A program made the translations under genes and the position numbers. From NCEH01 sp043195095 (GTDB lineage Bacteria > Pseudomonadota > Alphaproteobacteria > Rhizobiales > Xanthobacteraceae), in NCBI RefSeq assembly GCF_043195095.1, contig NZ_JBAFWN010000006.1: a stretch of 64,000 bases of DNA. One strand, written 5' to 3'. Position 1 is the stretch's first letter; every line of letters begins with the position of its first letter. A model generated the notes under the pieces. That model was not told the origin of the DNA, searched no databases, and saw only the letters and a list, made by a program, of their open reading frames with translations. Of the stretch, positions 9,330 to 17,470 are shown piece after piece.

Positions 9330-9628
9330 TCGCTCGGCAGCCGGTCGAGAGCGCCCGGCAGATCGCCAAGGAGCGTCGCCGGCGGCCGCTTTCCAGCGCC
9401 AATACCCCTGCTAAATCAGGCCAGATCGGCCGCCAGGGGCGCCTCCGAATCGATCTGAGAGGCGCCCGAATTAGGTCGCACTCAAGCATAAACCGGGACC
9501 TTCGCGGCGCGAGCGCTGCCGGCCGGTTTTGCGCCTCCCCCTGAGCCCCACCGCCCCGTTCGCGCCCGTCTCGCTTCGGCGCGGGCGGCCGTGCGCCGTG
9601 GGCACCCACCCAACTCACGAGGACATCC
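9330..9628. other. Intergenic spacer with a 9-bp stem-loop (9437-9467)
   Basis: No gene is evident. The arms GGGCGCCTC (9437-9445) and GAGGCGCCC (9459-9467) are perfectly complementary around a 13-nt loop. The structure could attenuate or terminate transcription from the restriction-modification gene, although no T-run follows, so intrinsic termination is doubtful. The spacer presumably holds the promoter of the downstream rnhA group. Confidence 0.5.
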
Positions 9629-9796
9629 ATGATCCATTCTTGCGCCTCCGCCGCTCGGCGGGGCACGGCCTTATTGTGCCGAAAAATCCGAGACGCCCTC
9701 ACCTCCTGGCGCCTCGTCAGCAGCCTTCCCCCCGTGGCGGTCTTCGCCCCCTATGTCGCCGCCACCTTCCTCAAGCTGACGGGAGTGCTGGCATGA
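9629..9796 (+). CDS. Small ORF (55 residues) translationally coupled to rnhA
   Basis: The frame begins ATG ATC CAT at 9629, six bases after an AGGA-type ribosome-binding sequence (in CACGAGGACATCC), and ends with TGA at 9794-9796, which overlaps the ATG of rnhA at 9793 (ATGA). The product begins MIHSCASAARRGTALLCRKI and ends TFLKLTGVLA; its second half (PVAVFAPYVAATFLKLTGVL) is hydrophobic enough for a short membrane or amphipathic helix. I recognise no family. The ribosome-binding site and the 4-nt stop/start overlap argue that it is translated, either as a small protein or as a leader that couples rnhA translation. Confidence 0.5.
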   Translation: MIHSCASAARRGTALLCRKIRDALTSWRLVSSLPPVAVFAPYVAATFLKLTGVLA

Positions 9797-10305
9797 TTAG
9801 CGCCCACGCGGACGGCTCCTGCCTCGGCAATCCCGGCCCCGGCGGCTGGGCGGTGGTGATCGTCGGCGACGACGGCGCCACCCGAACCCTCACCGGCTCC
9901 GACGCCGACACCACGAACAACCGGATGGAACTGACGGCTGCCCTCGCGGCACTCGGGGCCTTGCCCGCCGACGTTCCGTCCGTGCTGTTCTGCGACAGCG
10001 AATATGTCGTGAAGGGCCTCAATCAATGGCGGCAGGGCTGGGAGCGGCGGAACTGGCGCAATGCCCAGGGCAAGCCCGTCGCCAATCCCGACCTCTGGCG
10101 CCTCCTCTATGCCGCCAAGGACGCCAAGCCCAACGCCGATGTGCGGTGGGTTCGGGGTCATGACGGCGACGCGATGAACGAGACCGTCGACCATCTGGCA
10201 CGGGCTGAAGCGGAGAAGGCCAAGCTGGCACTTCGCGCCCTCCCGCCGGTATCCTCGCCCCACGAACCCGCCCCGTTCGGGCGGATGGGAGGGGCGGTGC
10301 GATGA
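9793..10305 (+). CDS. rnhA: Ribonuclease HI
   Basis: A 170-residue RNase HI that cleaves the RNA strand of RNA-DNA hybrids. The four acidic metal ligands are present: Asp7 (HADGSCLGNPGPGGW), Glu46 (NNRMELTAA), Asp68 (LFCDSEYVVKGLNQW) and Asp133 (NETVDHLAR), with the general base His123 in WVRGHDGDAMNE. The ATG at 9793 overlaps the stop of the 55-residue ORF, and the stop overlaps the next start (10302), so the three form a tightly coupled unit. A tail of about 25 residues follows the catalytic domain. Being inside a mobile element, it is probably an extra copy beside the host enzyme; a role in the element's replication, R-loop removal or defence is possible but not shown. Confidence 0.92.
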   Translation: MISAHADGSCLGNPGPGGWAVVIVGDDGATRTLTGSDADTTNNRMELTAALAALGALPADVPSVLFCDSEYVVKGLNQWRQGWERRNWRNAQGKPVANPDLWRLLYAAKDAKPNADVRWVRGHDGDAMNETVDHLARAEAEKAKLALRALPPVSSPHEPAPFGRMGGAVR

Positions 10306-11066
10306 CGGACGAATTTTTCCTTCTCGACAGCCCGCAACCGGAGGCCGCTGCCCTCGCGCCCATCGCCACCATCCTGGATATCGCCGATATCGTGACCCGC
10401 TCGGACTGGCAGGTCCGCGCCCAGATCGATCCCGGCATCGTGCGCAGCTACGCCACCGTCACGCGCACCGGAGGCACGCTGCCGCCCATCCAGGTCGCCC
10501 GCATCAACGGCGCCCTCTATCTCGTGGACGGCTGGCACCGGCTGGAAGCCGCCAAGCTCAATGGCGAGACCTTCATCTGCGCCGAAGTCACCGACATGAG
10601 CGAGGAAGAGGCGCAATGGGCGGCGGCCCGGGCGAACCTCTCCCATGGCCTGCCACTCAAGTCCCGCGAGGTGCGCACCGTCTTCCGCGCCTATGTCCGC
10701 AGCCGCCAGCACCGGGACGGCCGGCGGTTCAAATCGTACCGGGAGATTGCCACGGATCACGCCAATCGCGTCGGCCACACCACCATCAGGAACTGGATGC
10801 AGCAGGACTTTCCCTCGGTGTTTCGCGCCATGGGCGAGGACAGCGGACGGCCGGACGGTGGAGAAGCGCAAGGCATCCCGGCCATCACCGCCCTTGCCCG
10901 CGCCAAGGCCAGCCTGGACCAAGCGGCAGCGGAGGCACGGGCGCTGAACGAGGAGGATCGCCGGGAGCTGTTGCGGCACCTTCGCGAGATCGAGGCCAAG
11001 ATCCCGGACGGTAGGCCGTGGGAACCGGCGGAAGATAGCGCAGAGGACGGAAAACCCGACTTCTGA
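10302..11066 (+). CDS. ParB/sulfiredoxin-fold nuclease-like protein
   Basis: A 254-residue protein with a ParB N-terminal (ParB/Srx) domain: PPIQVARINGALYLVDGWHRLEAA at about residues 61-84 contains the phosphate-binding DGWHR signature corresponding to the GERR/DGHHR motif of the superfamily. A helical region with a helix-turn-helix-like segment follows (SYREIATDHANRVGHTTIRN, about 145-164), then an acidic helical C-terminus. It begins within the stop codon of rnhA. It is shorter than chromosomal ParB, has no ParA beside it, and is more likely a phage/plasmid-type DNA-binding or modification-related protein than a chromosome segregation factor. Confidence 0.75.
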   Translation: MTDEFFLLDSPQPEAAALAPIATILDIADIVTRSDWQVRAQIDPGIVRSYATVTRTGGTLPPIQVARINGALYLVDGWHRLEAAKLNGETFICAEVTDMSEEEAQWAAARANLSHGLPLKSREVRTVFRAYVRSRQHRDGRRFKSYREIATDHANRVGHTTIRNWMQQDFPSVFRAMGEDSGRPDGGEAQGIPAITALARAKASLDQAAAEARALNEEDRRELLRHLREIEAKIPDGRPWEPAEDSAEDGKPDF

Positions 11067-11521
11067 ACGACTTCCCGGCGGGCTGTTCAAACTGAACACC
11101 TCAAACACCAGAATCGCCCGCCGGCCCTTGCAGCTCAACAACTCATCGAGATTTGCCCCGAACTGGCCTTGACCGGCGCCGTCCCGCACCACCCCGGCCA
11201 AATTCGCCGGAAATCCGTGAAGCCGTCTCGATAGAACCCAACGCGCGGTACATCCCCCGTCCCCCCGGTCGGCGCCAAGCGGTGTGCGCCCCGCCGCCGT
11301 CGCTGCAGGCATCTTCCCTGTGCCCCTCGCCAATGCCCTCGGGCACCCCGCGTGGGGCAGAGGAGAGGTGCCACTCGGCCCGGCTCGCGCCCCATACCGA
11401 AAGCCCCGCTGAAAACCACCGCTTCGGCCCCAGCATTTCCAACGCCCAGCGAAGGCCGTTGACTCCATACCGTAAACAGTCGTATTCGGTATGAAGCTCA
11501 CCGACATCTCGGAACCCACCC
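11067..11521. other. Non-coding stretch in the element with an inverted repeat before the recombinase gene
   Basis: I see no convincing gene in these 455 bases. Near the right end the inverted repeat CATACCG (11466-11472) and CGGTATG (11487-11493) flanks a 14-bp spacer about 30 bp before the serine recombinase start. It could be an operator or a recombination half-site pair for that enzyme. Confidence 0.4.
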
Positions 11522-12124
11522 ATGCCCGCCAAGGCCCATCGGCGCGTCGCCTTCTACTTCCGTGTCTCCACCCACGATCAGACCACCGAGAACCAGCGCC
11601 GCGAGCTACAAGCCGTCGCCGACAAGGCGGGGTGGAACGTCGTGGCCACGTTCGAGGATGCGGGCATCTCCGGTGCCAAGGGGCGGCAACAGCGCCCCGG
11701 CTATGATGCGCTGCTCAAGGCGATCACCAGGCGTGAGGTGGACATGGTGGCCGCATGGTCCGTGGATCGCCTCGGCCGTTCCATGCCGGACCTCGTGGCG
11801 TTCCTCTCAGAGCTTCACGCCCGTGGCGCCGACCTCTATCTGCACCAGCAGGCCATGGACACCACCACGCCCTCCGGCCGGGCCATGTTCCAGATGATGG
11901 GCGTGTTTGCCGAGTTCGAGCGGGCCATGATCCAGGAGCGGGTGAAGGCCGGTCTTGCCCGTGCCAAGGCAGAGGGCCGTAAGCTGGGGCGGCCCACTGT
12001 GGGGACCGACACGGAGGCTCGCATCCGGGAGCTTCGGGCGCAAGGGATCGGTATCGTGAAGGTGGCCAAGACGCTCGGAATTGGCGTGTCCGCGGTGCAG
12101 CGGGTGGATGGGGCGGCCGGGTGA
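11522..12124 (+). CDS. Serine recombinase (resolvase/invertase family)
   Basis: A 200-residue small serine recombinase. The catalytic serine is Ser16 in YFRVSTHDQTTENQRREL; the conserved DAGISGAKGRQQRPGYDAL, the active-site arginines in WSVDRLGRSMPDLVAFL, and AEFERAMIQERVKAGLARAK (helix E) follow in the order of the resolvase family. A C-terminal helix-turn-helix (TEARIRELRAQGIGIVKVAKTLGIGVSAVQRV) gives sequence-specific DNA binding. Such enzymes resolve cointegrates or invert segments; next to the right attachment site it may act on the element itself. No obvious pair of inversion or res sites was found except the short inverted repeat just upstream. Confidence 0.93.
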   Translation: MPAKAHRRVAFYFRVSTHDQTTENQRRELQAVADKAGWNVVATFEDAGISGAKGRQQRPGYDALLKAITRREVDMVAAWSVDRLGRSMPDLVAFLSELHARGADLYLHQQAMDTTTPSGRAMFQMMGVFAEFERAMIQERVKAGLARAKAEGRKLGRPTVGTDTEARIRELRAQGIGIVKVAKTLGIGVSAVQRVDGAAG

Positions 12125-12327
12125 GAGGGCGCGGAGATTTCCGCGTCGGGGTGAGGGTATCTGTATTTTCCGGACGCACCCGAGCGGATCAGTGTTTTTG
12201 TGGAACCCGACTTGCTCGGCATCCCATGCAGATGCTACAAAAGCGCCTCACTCCGGCGCACTAAGCGGGCCGATTTTCGATTGTTTATCAATCGGTTGGG
12301 CGAGCCAAAAGAACTGGCGGCGACATC

Positions 12328-12345
12328 TCCCCTTGGGAGCGCCAA
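12328..12345 (+). other. attR: right copy of the 18-bp tRNA-Glu repeat
   Basis: This is identical to 4179-4196 over 18 bp, and sequence identity stops on both sides. It is followed directly by TTTTTT (12346-12351), which reads as the former transcription terminator of the tRNA gene. Confidence 0.9.
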
Positions 12346-12646
12346 TTTTTTCAAGCGCTTAGCGCGAGAACACCGCCTAAAACGACCGGCGTACGGAAAA
12401 ACTACGGAAATGCCGTCCTGGTTCACAGCCGTTTGCGGTTGCGTCACCACGCGACACAATTTCGCACAAGCGCACCGTGCGGCGCCCTTCGCGGGCCGGT
12501 GAGCGCGCAAGGAGTCTCTTCGAGACCGTACCGCGCGCGGCCAATGCCTCCATCCCACTCGCGCCTTTGCAGCGAGCACCGTGCGGCCCAGTTGCCGCCT
12601 GACGTGCATTTCTCCTACTGTCCCACCCCTGGTGTGGGGAGCGGGC
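12346..12646. other. Spacer between attR and the second restriction-modification gene
   Basis: About 300 bases with no gene that I can support. It begins with the T-run next to attR and should hold the promoter of the restriction-modification gene at 12647, but no clear -35/-10 pair stands out. Confidence 0.4.
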
Positions 12647-15600
12647 ATGAGTTCGGCGGTCGAGACGTTCATTGCGCGGTGGCAGGATCGCGAGGGCGGG
12701 CAGGAGCGGGCGAATTACGCGATGTTCCTGCCGGAGCTGTGCGTGATCCTGGGGCTGGCGCCGCCGGACCCGGCCAATGCTTCCACGCAGGGCAATGATT
12801 ATGTCTTCGAGCGGGTCGTAAAGGAGACCGCCCGCGACGGCGCGGTCTCCAGCAAGCGCATCGATCTCTACAAGCGTGACTGCTTCATCCTGGAGGCCAA
12901 GCAATCGCGCTTTTCCGGCGCCAAGAAGCTCGCCGACGCGCCGCAGGACGCCGGCGCCAAGACGCGGGGCCGGCGCGGCGCCGACCGGGCCTGGGACGTG
13001 CTGATGATGAACGCCCGCCGCCAGGCGGAGGATTATGTCCGCTTGCTGCCGGCGGACCATGAGCCGCCCCCGTTCGTGCTGGTGTGCGACGTCGGCCATT
13101 GCATCGAGGTCTATGCCAATTTCCGCCGCGACGGAAAGGCCTATGACCAGTTCCCGGATCGCGCCTCGTTCCGCATCTATCTCGAGGATCTGCGCGACGC
13201 GAAAGTGCGCGCGCGCCTGAAAGCGATCTGGAGCGATCCCATGTCGCTCGATCCCTCGCGCCATGCGGCGCGGGTGACGCGGGAGATCGCCGAGCGCCTC
13301 GCCACCGTCTCCAAGGCGCTGGAGGAGGCGGGCCAGGGCGCGGAAGGGGTGGCCATGTTCCTCATGCGCCTGCTCTTCACCATGTTCGCCGAAGATGTGG
13401 ATTTGCTGCCGAAAGACAGCTTCAAGGCCCTGCTGCGCGAATGCGAGGCGGACCCGCAGATCTTCCCCGCCATGCTGGAGGATCTATGGCGGGCCATGGA
13501 CGAAGGCGTCTTTTCCGCCGCCATCAAGCACAAGGTGCGGCGCTTCAACGGCGAGTTCTTCAAGAACCGCCGGGCGCTGCCCATGGAGAAGGCGGCCATC
13601 TCCGAATTGCGGGCGGCGGCGGAATATGATTGGCGCGATGTGGAGCCGGCGATCTTCGGCACGCTGCTGGAACAGGCGTTGGACCCGGTGGAGCGGCGCC
13701 GCCTCGGCGCCCATTACACGCCGCGCGCCTATGTGGAACGCCTCGTCATCGCCACCATCATAGATCCGCTGCGCGCGGAATGGGCGCAGGTGCTCTCCAC
13801 CGCCGAGCGGCAGAAGGCGGGCGCGCGCGGCAAGGATGCGGCGGCCACCGTGAAGGCCTTCCACGACAAATTGTGCGGCACGCGGGTGCTCGACCCCGCC
13901 TGCGGCACCGGCAACTTCCTTTATGTGGCGCTGGAATTGATGAAGCGCCTGGAAGGCGAGGTGCTGGAGGCGCTGGCGGACCTGGGCGGCCAGGAAGCGC
14001 TCATCGGCCTGGAAGGCCACACGGTCGACCCGCACCAGTTTCTGGGGCTGGAGCTGAACCCGCGCGCCGCCGCCATCGCCGAGCTGGTGCTGTGGATCGG
14101 CCATCTGCAATGGCATGTGCGCACGCGCGGCGGGCAGCCGAGCGAACCCATTCTGCGCGCGTTCAAGAACATCAAGGCCATGGACGCCGTGCTCACCTGG
14201 GACGGCTACCCCGCCCCCCAGTTCGCGGACGGCAAGGAGGCCTATCCCGGCGCGCGGGTGCCCGAATGGCCGAAGGCGGAATTCATCGTCGGCAATCCGC
14301 CGTTCATCGGCGGTGCCAATCTGCGGTCGCGCCTGGGGGATGCCAAGGCCGAGGCGCTGTGGGCGGCCCACCCGCACATGAATGAGAGCGCAGATTTCGT
14401 CATGTATTGGTGGGACCGGGCGGCGGACATCCTCTCCCGCAAGGGCACGGCTCTGCGCCGCTTCGGCTTCGTCACCACCAATTCCATCAGCCAGGTGTTT
14501 CAGCGCCGGGTGATGGAGCGCTATCTCCAAGCCAAGAAACCCATTTCCCTGGTGATGGCCATTCCCGACCATCCCTGGACCAAGGCGGCGCGCGACAGCG
14601 CGGCGGTGCGCATCGCCATGACGGTGGCGGTCAATGGCAAGCGCGAGGGCCTGCTGCGCGAGGTGACGAGCGAGGAGGGCGTGGACACCGACGCGCCGGT
14701 GATCGGCTTCGCCGAGCGGACGGGGACGATCAATTCGGATTTGACGGTGGGGGTGGATGTAACCACGGCGGTGCCGTTGCTGGCCAATGAGGGGCTGTCA
14801 TCACCGGGCATGAAGCCGCACGGCGCAGATTTTAACATTACGCCGGACACAGCGCTGGCTTTGGGGCTGGGGAGCCGACCGGGACTTGAGAAACACATTC
14901 GCGCCTACCGAAACGGCCGCGATCTGGCGGCTCGCTCACGCGGAGGGATGGTGATCGACCTGTTCGGCCTGGAAGTCGATCAAGTGCGTGAGCGCTTTCC
15001 AGAGATCTATCAATATCTGGTTCGGACGGTGAAGCCCGAGCGGGAAGCTCAGTATGAGCGATCACCAACAAAAGACGCGCAAGCTTATAAGACCCAATGG
15101 TGGATTTTTGGAAAGCCACGCCCAAATCTGAGATCTGCGATCTCAAATTTGCAAAGGTATATTGTTACAGTCGTTACGTCCAAGCATAGAATATTTAGCT
15201 TCATGCACACAGATATAATGGCCGATGATGCCCTTGTCTGCATCCCCTCTCCAGACGCCTTCCATTTGGGTATTCTCTCCAGCAGTTTCCACGTCGCATG
15301 GGCATTTCGAGCTGGAAGCTGGCTCGGAGTAGGAAACGATAGCCGTTACAGGAAAAATCTCACCTTCGATCCCTTCCCCTTCCCCGCCGCCACCGAGGCG
15401 CAGAAGGCCGTCATCCGCGATCTCGCGGAAGAGCTGGACGCCCACCGCAAGCGCGTGCTGGCGGCCCATGAGCATCTCACCCTCACCGGCCTCTACAATG
15501 TGCTGGAGCGCCTGAAGGCGGGGGCGACGCGGGCCGATCTCGAAGCCAAGGAGCAGCGCATTTTCGACGACGGCCTCGTGCTGATCCTCAAAGAACTGCA

Positions 15601-16057
15601 CGAGAAGATCGATGCCGCCGTGGCGGACGCCTATGGCTGGCCCGTGGACCTGCCGGAAGAAGAGGTGCTCGCCCGCCTCGTCGCCCTCAACAAGGCGCGC
15701 GCGGCGGAGGAAAAGCGCGGGCTGGTGCGCTGGCTGCGGCCGGACTATCAGATCCCCCGCTTCGGCTCCGCCAAGGAGAAGGCCGAGCAATTGGAGGCGG
15801 ACCTGGGCGACGACACGCCCGACGCCGCCCCCGGCGCCCGCCTCGCCTTTCCCAAGGCCGACCGGGAGCAGACCGCCGTCGTCATGGCCGCCCTGTTCGA
15901 GGCATCCGGCCCACTGGACGCCGCCGCCATCGCCGCCACCTTCAAGCCCGCCCCCAAGGTGCGGGCGCAGGTGGCCGACGTGCTGCTGGCCCTGTTCCGC
16001 ATGGGGCTCGTCTCTTCCCCCGACGGCAAATCCTTCGCCCTGCGCCGCGCGGCTTGA
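12647..16057 (+). CDS. Second MmeI-like type IIL restriction-modification enzyme
   Basis: A protein of about 1136 residues with the same domain order as the enzyme at 6315 but clearly diverged. The nuclease motif is D73-X9-E83-A-K85 (RIDLYKRDCFILEAKQ). Methyltransferase motif I is DPACGTGNFLYVA (from Asp416) and motif IV NPPF starts at Asn550. The C-terminal helical domain repeats the pattern AVADAYGWPVDLPEEEVLARL seen in the first enzyme, then adds about 100 residues. The start at 12647 (MSSAVETFIARW) is chosen over an in-frame position 66 nt upstream because the protein begins like its family there. The segment 14820-15370, in the target-recognition region, is visibly AT-richer than the rest, a sign of exchange of the specificity module. 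It lies just outside the tRNA-Glu element. Confidence 0.9.
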   Translation: MSSAVETFIARWQDREGGQERANYAMFLPELCVILGLAPPDPANASTQGNDYVFERVVKETARDGAVSSKRIDLYKRDCFILEAKQSRFSGAKKLADAPQDAGAKTRGRRGADRAWDVLMMNARRQAEDYVRLLPADHEPPPFVLVCDVGHCIEVYANFRRDGKAYDQFPDRASFRIYLEDLRDAKVRARLKAIWSDPMSLDPSRHAARVTREIAERLATVSKALEEAGQGAEGVAMFLMRLLFTMFAEDVDLLPKDSFKALLRECEADPQIFPAMLEDLWRAMDEGVFSAAIKHKVRRFNGEFFKNRRALPMEKAAISELRAAAEYDWRDVEPAIFGTLLEQALDPVERRRLGAHYTPRAYVERLVIATIIDPLRAEWAQVLSTAERQKAGARGKDAAATVKAFHDKLCGTRVLDPACGTGNFLYVALELMKRLEGEVLEALADLGGQEALIGLEGHTVDPHQFLGLELNPRAAAIAELVLWIGHLQWHVRTRGGQPSEPILRAFKNIKAMDAVLTWDGYPAPQFADGKEAYPGARVPEWPKAEFIVGNPPFIGGANLRSRLGDAKAEALWAAHPHMNESADFVMYWWDRAADILSRKGTALRRFGFVTTNSISQVFQRRVMERYLQAKKPISLVMAIPDHPWTKAARDSAAVRIAMTVAVNGKREGLLREVTSEEGVDTDAPVIGFAERTGTINSDLTVGVDVTTAVPLLANEGLSSPGMKPHGADFNITPDTALALGLGSRPGLEKHIRAYRNGRDLAARSRGGMVIDLFGLEVDQVRERFPEIYQYLVRTVKPEREAQYERSPTKDAQAYKTQWWIFGKPRPNLRSAISNLQRYIVTVVTSKHRIFSFMHTDIMADDALVCIPSPDAFHLGILSSSFHVAWAFRAGSWLGVGNDSRYRKNLTFDPFPFPAATEAQKAVIRDLAEELDAHRKRVLAAHEHLTLTGLYNVLERLKAGATRADLEAKEQRIFDDGLVLILKELHEKIDAAVADAYGWPVDLPEEEVLARLVALNKARAAEEKRGLVRWLRPDYQIPRFGSAKEKAEQLEADLGDDTPDAAPGARLAFPKADREQTAVVMAALFEASGPLDAAAIAATFKPAPKVRAQVADVLLALFRMGLVSSPDGKSFALRRAA

Positions 16058-16069
16058 GGCGCCGACTCC

Positions 16070-16367
16070 TCTTCGACGCCAATATCTCCATCGCGGGCGT
16101 CCGGGGGAGCCGCCAGCGGCGATCCGGAGCGATCTCCTGCGGGGTCTGGCGCGCGGGCATGCCGTGCAGGAGGCAGTAATCCTTGAGGGCGCGGGTCACG
16201 ATTGAGCCGGTTCCCCGCGCCCGGCCGGCGCGCGGGATGCCCGCAAGGTCCATGACGTCGCGGGATGAGACGGTTCCCGAAAGATCATAGGCGGGCGTCA
16301 GGGGCGTGGCCTTGAGGGTCGCGACCTCATGGCTCAGCCGCTTCATCTCACGCGCGCGCAACAGGGA
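16070..16367 (-). pseudogene. Possible truncated hypothetical gene (mobile-element remnant)
   Basis: A minus-strand frame from ATG at 16367 reads MSLLRAREMKRLSHEVATLK and continues through SSRDVMDLAGIPRAGRARG and ALKDYCLLHGMPARQ to about WRLPRTPAM. It then runs antisense into the 3' end of the restriction-modification gene, where it loses protein-like character. The visible part looks like a real, mostly helical protein reminiscent of C-terminal modules of phage antirepressor/BRO-type proteins, but I cannot name the family. A 3' truncation by the neighbouring insertion is the simplest reading; chance is possible. Confidence 0.3.
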
Positions 16368-17301
16368 CATCGGGCGCCGAGGCAACGCCCGCTGCGGCAT
16401 GGCGGACCTGCGCCATCCACTCGACCGTCTTGGCGAGGCCGCCGAGGGGGAAGAGGTGAAAGCTGCGGAACAGGCTGTCGGGATCCTTTGCGACTGCCGA
16501 TGCGATCGCCCGCGCGAGCGCGTCGGGTGTGCGAATCTGGGCGAATTGCAGGATGCCTCCGCCTCCGTGCGCGGAAAGCGCCTTGACGGAGGCGCCGATC
16601 CCGCATGCGAGCGCGTGCTTGAGTAAGCTCGGCACGCCCGTCACCCCGTGAAGTCCGGGATCGACGGGCAGGCGGTTGCCCCCTTCCCGCAGCTGCTTTT
16701 CCCAGGCGATCACCGGCGCCGCATCAAAGAAAAACTGCGTGACGAGGGCGCAAGACAAGCCCGTGCGCAGGGCGAATTCGTTCTTCCCGTCGATCGCACG
16801 CTGAAGCGCATCCGCGCCCGCGACAGGGTGCCCCTCCGGATGACCCGCGAAGCTCACGGCGCGCAGCCCGGCCCCCTCGATGACACCGCTCGCGAGAATG
16901 TCCGTGGTTTCGCCGAACGCCCCGAGAGCGCGCTCCTGCGAACCGGCGATCAGGAGGATTTCCTCGACGCCGGCCTCTCGGACGAAACGGCGAAGCCACT
17001 GCTCCAGCGTAACGGCATCCGGCACGGTGCGGACCGTGACGTGGGGTACGGGCTGCAAGCCGGCCTGCTTGAGCACGACGGCGGCCTCCAGCGTTTCCTC
17101 GAAGCTGCCCTTGGGAAGGCGCGTGATGAACGTCCGCGTGCCCGATGGCACGCCCAGCGCGTGAGCGTTGCGCAATGCCTCCTTGGGTGAGAGCTCGAAG
17201 GACAATCCCTTCACCAGCTGGGCAAGCGCCGCCCCATCCGCCCGGGCTGCAGGCGCAGCCGCCTCACGCACAGCATCGCGCCGCTCAGCATCAATCTGCA
17301 T
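16348..17301 (-). CDS. metF: Methylenetetrahydrofolate reductase-like protein of the cmu cluster
   Basis: A 317-residue member of the MetF family. In chloromethane utilisers this protein oxidises methyl-tetrahydrofolate, made by CmuAB, to methylene-tetrahydrofolate, the reverse of the biosynthetic direction. Recognisable segments are LSFELSPKEA near the N-terminus, GTRTFITRLPKG, VPHVTVRTV, EEILLIAGSQ, FAGHPEGHP (typical of MetF), CALVTQFFFDAAPV and LPVDPGLHGVTG. The start at 17301 (MQIDAERRDA) follows GGGAGACGAC; an earlier in-frame position at 17343 lies inside the promoter motif and is rejected. It is divergent from the MerR-type regulator, and its promoter carries the shared cmu motif (17333-17369). 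Confidence 0.88.
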   Translation of the reverse strand: MQIDAERRDAVREAAAPAARADGAALAQLVKGLSFELSPKEALRNAHALGVPSGTRTFITRLPKGSFEETLEAAVVLKQAGLQPVPHVTVRTVPDAVTLEQWLRRFVREAGVEEILLIAGSQERALGAFGETTDILASGVIEGAGLRAVSFAGHPEGHPVAGADALQRAIDGKNEFALRTGLSCALVTQFFFDAAPVIAWEKQLREGGNRLPVDPGLHGVTGVPSLLKHALACGIGASVKALSAHGGGGILQFAQIRTPDALARAIASAVAKDPDSLFRSFHLFPLGGLAKTVEWMAQVRHAAAGVASAPDVPVARA

Positions 17302-17332
17302 GGCCCGTCGTCTCCCAAGGATGCGCTTATTA

Positions 17333-17369
17333 TTATTTCTCACGTTAAGGTATGATTTTTTGGAGTCAA
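17333..17369 (-). promoter_or_regulatory. metF promoter with cmu-cluster motif
   Basis: On the minus strand TTGACT (17364-17369) is followed by CCAAAAAA and then ATCATACCTTAACGTGAG (from 17356 downward). The stretch CCAAAAAATC-NN-AC-S-TTAACGT also occurs upstream of paaE, and ATCATAC-S-TTAACGT occurs upstream of purU. The position, 30-60 bp before the metF start, fits a promoter/operator. Confidence 0.65.
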
Positions 17370-17470
17370 GAACCTCCCGCGCCTCGCGCTGCCCCTTTTA
17401 AAGTGAGGAGATTGAGGTCCATGATCGAACGCGATAGGCTTGAAGAAAGCGAAATGACGGTTGGATTTTA

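Larger units (their letters stand above)
4179..12345. mobile_element. tRNA-Glu-integrated genetic element (~8.15 kb) carrying a type IIL restriction-modification gene
   Basis: The boundaries are the perfect 18-bp direct repeats at 4179-4196 and 12328-12345. Cargo in order: tyrosine integrase, MmeI-like restriction-modification enzyme, a small coupled ORF, RNase HI, ParB/sulfiredoxin-fold protein, serine recombinase. All genes read left to right. No capsid, tail, conjugation or replication-initiator gene is visible, so this is not a complete phage or ICE; it resembles a defence-carrying mobile island or a remnant. Immediately after the right repeat comes a T-run (12346-12351), which may be the original terminator of the tRNA gene displaced by insertion. 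Confidence 0.85.

Noticed and set aside
10302..11066. ParB-like protein as the chromosomal ParB for the parS site at 51 kb
   Set aside because: It is short, lacks a ParA partner and lies in a mobile element; nothing links it to the distant parS.
11143..11532. Minus-strand frame of 129 codons upstream of the serine recombinase
   Set aside because: Composition drifts to Gly/Arg-rich, no family recognised, no ribosome-binding site; a competing plus-strand frame is equally unconvincing.
4179..16057. A larger island ending after the second restriction-modification gene
   Set aside because: I looked for a third copy of the 18-bp repeat to the right of 12345 and saw none, so only the 8.15-kb element is supported.
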